Shown here: in pieces, positions 36,963-37,067 of the stretch
How positions within the stretch are numbered: position 1 is the stretch's first letter
How the letters are laid out: each line of letters opens with the position of its first letter
Origin: a virus
Length of the DNA: 37,067 bases
Reading direction: 5' to 3' (one strand)
IMG/VR virus record: IMGVR_UViG_3300009285_000034
Span: 1-37,067 of that record
The notes under the pieces: model-generated
Database searches by the model: none
The model's input: only the letters and a program-made list of their open reading frames with translations
What the model was told of the DNA's origin: nothing
Program-made: the position numbers and the translations under genes

Positions 36963-37067
36963 TTACACCTCCTCCTCCTGCGTCAATACCAGTCCCAATT
37001 TTTCTATTCGCTGTTTGGCGTGATCGATAGCCCGTTGTCGCCAACCTCGCGCAAACGGACGCTCTGA
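36963..37067 (-). CDS. Zinc-ribbon protein, C-terminal part (continues at base 245 side)
   Basis: This is the 3' end of the gene whose start is at 245. Bases 36991-37067 duplicate 1-77, and the new part, 36963-36990, adds VLTQEEEV and the TAA. The long GAGGAGGAGG stretch that codes the glutamates is also the ribosome site of the RMF-like gene. Confidence 0.8.
   Translation of the reverse strand, partial: SERPFARGWRQRAIDHAKQRIEKLGLVLTQEEEV
36991..37067. repeat. Terminal direct repeat (copy 2)
   Basis: Identical to 1-77. It indicates that the linear sequence closes into a circle of 36,990 bp, or that the packaged genome is circularly permuted. Confidence 0.9.

Overview
The window is a complete or near-complete genome of a tailed double-stranded DNA bacteriophage, about 36,990 bp if circular. 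Bases 1-77 reappear exactly as 36991-37067, and one zinc-ribbon gene is intact only when the two ends are joined. The virion genes point to a siphovirus with a Mu-like head (gp29-like portal, MuF-like protein, Mu-I-like protease, gpT-like capsid) and a long non-contractile tail: tape measure, two tail-tube paralogues and no sheath. No integrase is visible. The host cannot be fixed from the sequence. Good Shine-Dalgarno sites, sigma70-like promoters and ATG starts fit an ordinary bacterium; a Chloroflexota (Anaerolineae-like) host is only a weak guess.

Layout. A divergent promoter pair at 6444-6519 splits the genome into two transcription arms. The rightward arm (6554-13367) carries small proteins, most with CxxC zinc-ribbon motifs, a gp3/RDF-like protein, a tnpB element inserted in the opposite orientation, and small membrane proteins. 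The leftward arm runs from 6418 down through the sequence end and on to 13372, so the arms converge with only 4 bp between them. Its first part holds a helix-turn-helix regulator, a HicA-like membrane protein, a leader RNA element, RNase HI, a primase-polymerase/helicase, an iteron-type putative origin (1799-1967), a methyltransferase, zinc-ribbon cassettes, an RMF-like protein and a VRR-NUC nuclease. A separate late promoter near 34950 then drives a holin-like gene, the terminase subunits, portal, head, tail, fibre/spike genes and finally a GH25 lysin at 13372-14244.

How it works together. Prim-pol/helicase, RNase HI, the VRR-NUC nuclease and the iterons form a compact replication module that must borrow a host replicative polymerase. 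The HTH protein next to the symmetric operator probably sets the balance between the two early arms. Most genes are joined by ATGA or TAATG overlaps, so translational coupling is the rule. Two selfish elements are present: tnpB at about 10.0-11.25 kb, and a GIY-YIG homing endonuclease between terminase and portal.

Most unusual points: (1) the homing endonuclease lies between a truncated first copy of the portal start and a divergent second copy that opens the working portal gene; (2) a 14-bp operator sits symmetrically between two back-to-back -35 boxes; (3) helically phased inverted iterons flank an AT-rich stretch beside prim-pol; (4) two multibranched RNA elements of about 90-105 nt precede operons; (5) a lectin-like and a beta-helix tail ORF are probably joined by -1 frameshifting; (6) a short palindromic repeat family is embedded in linkers of head genes; (7) a tiny membrane-protein gene is split by an in-frame TGA.
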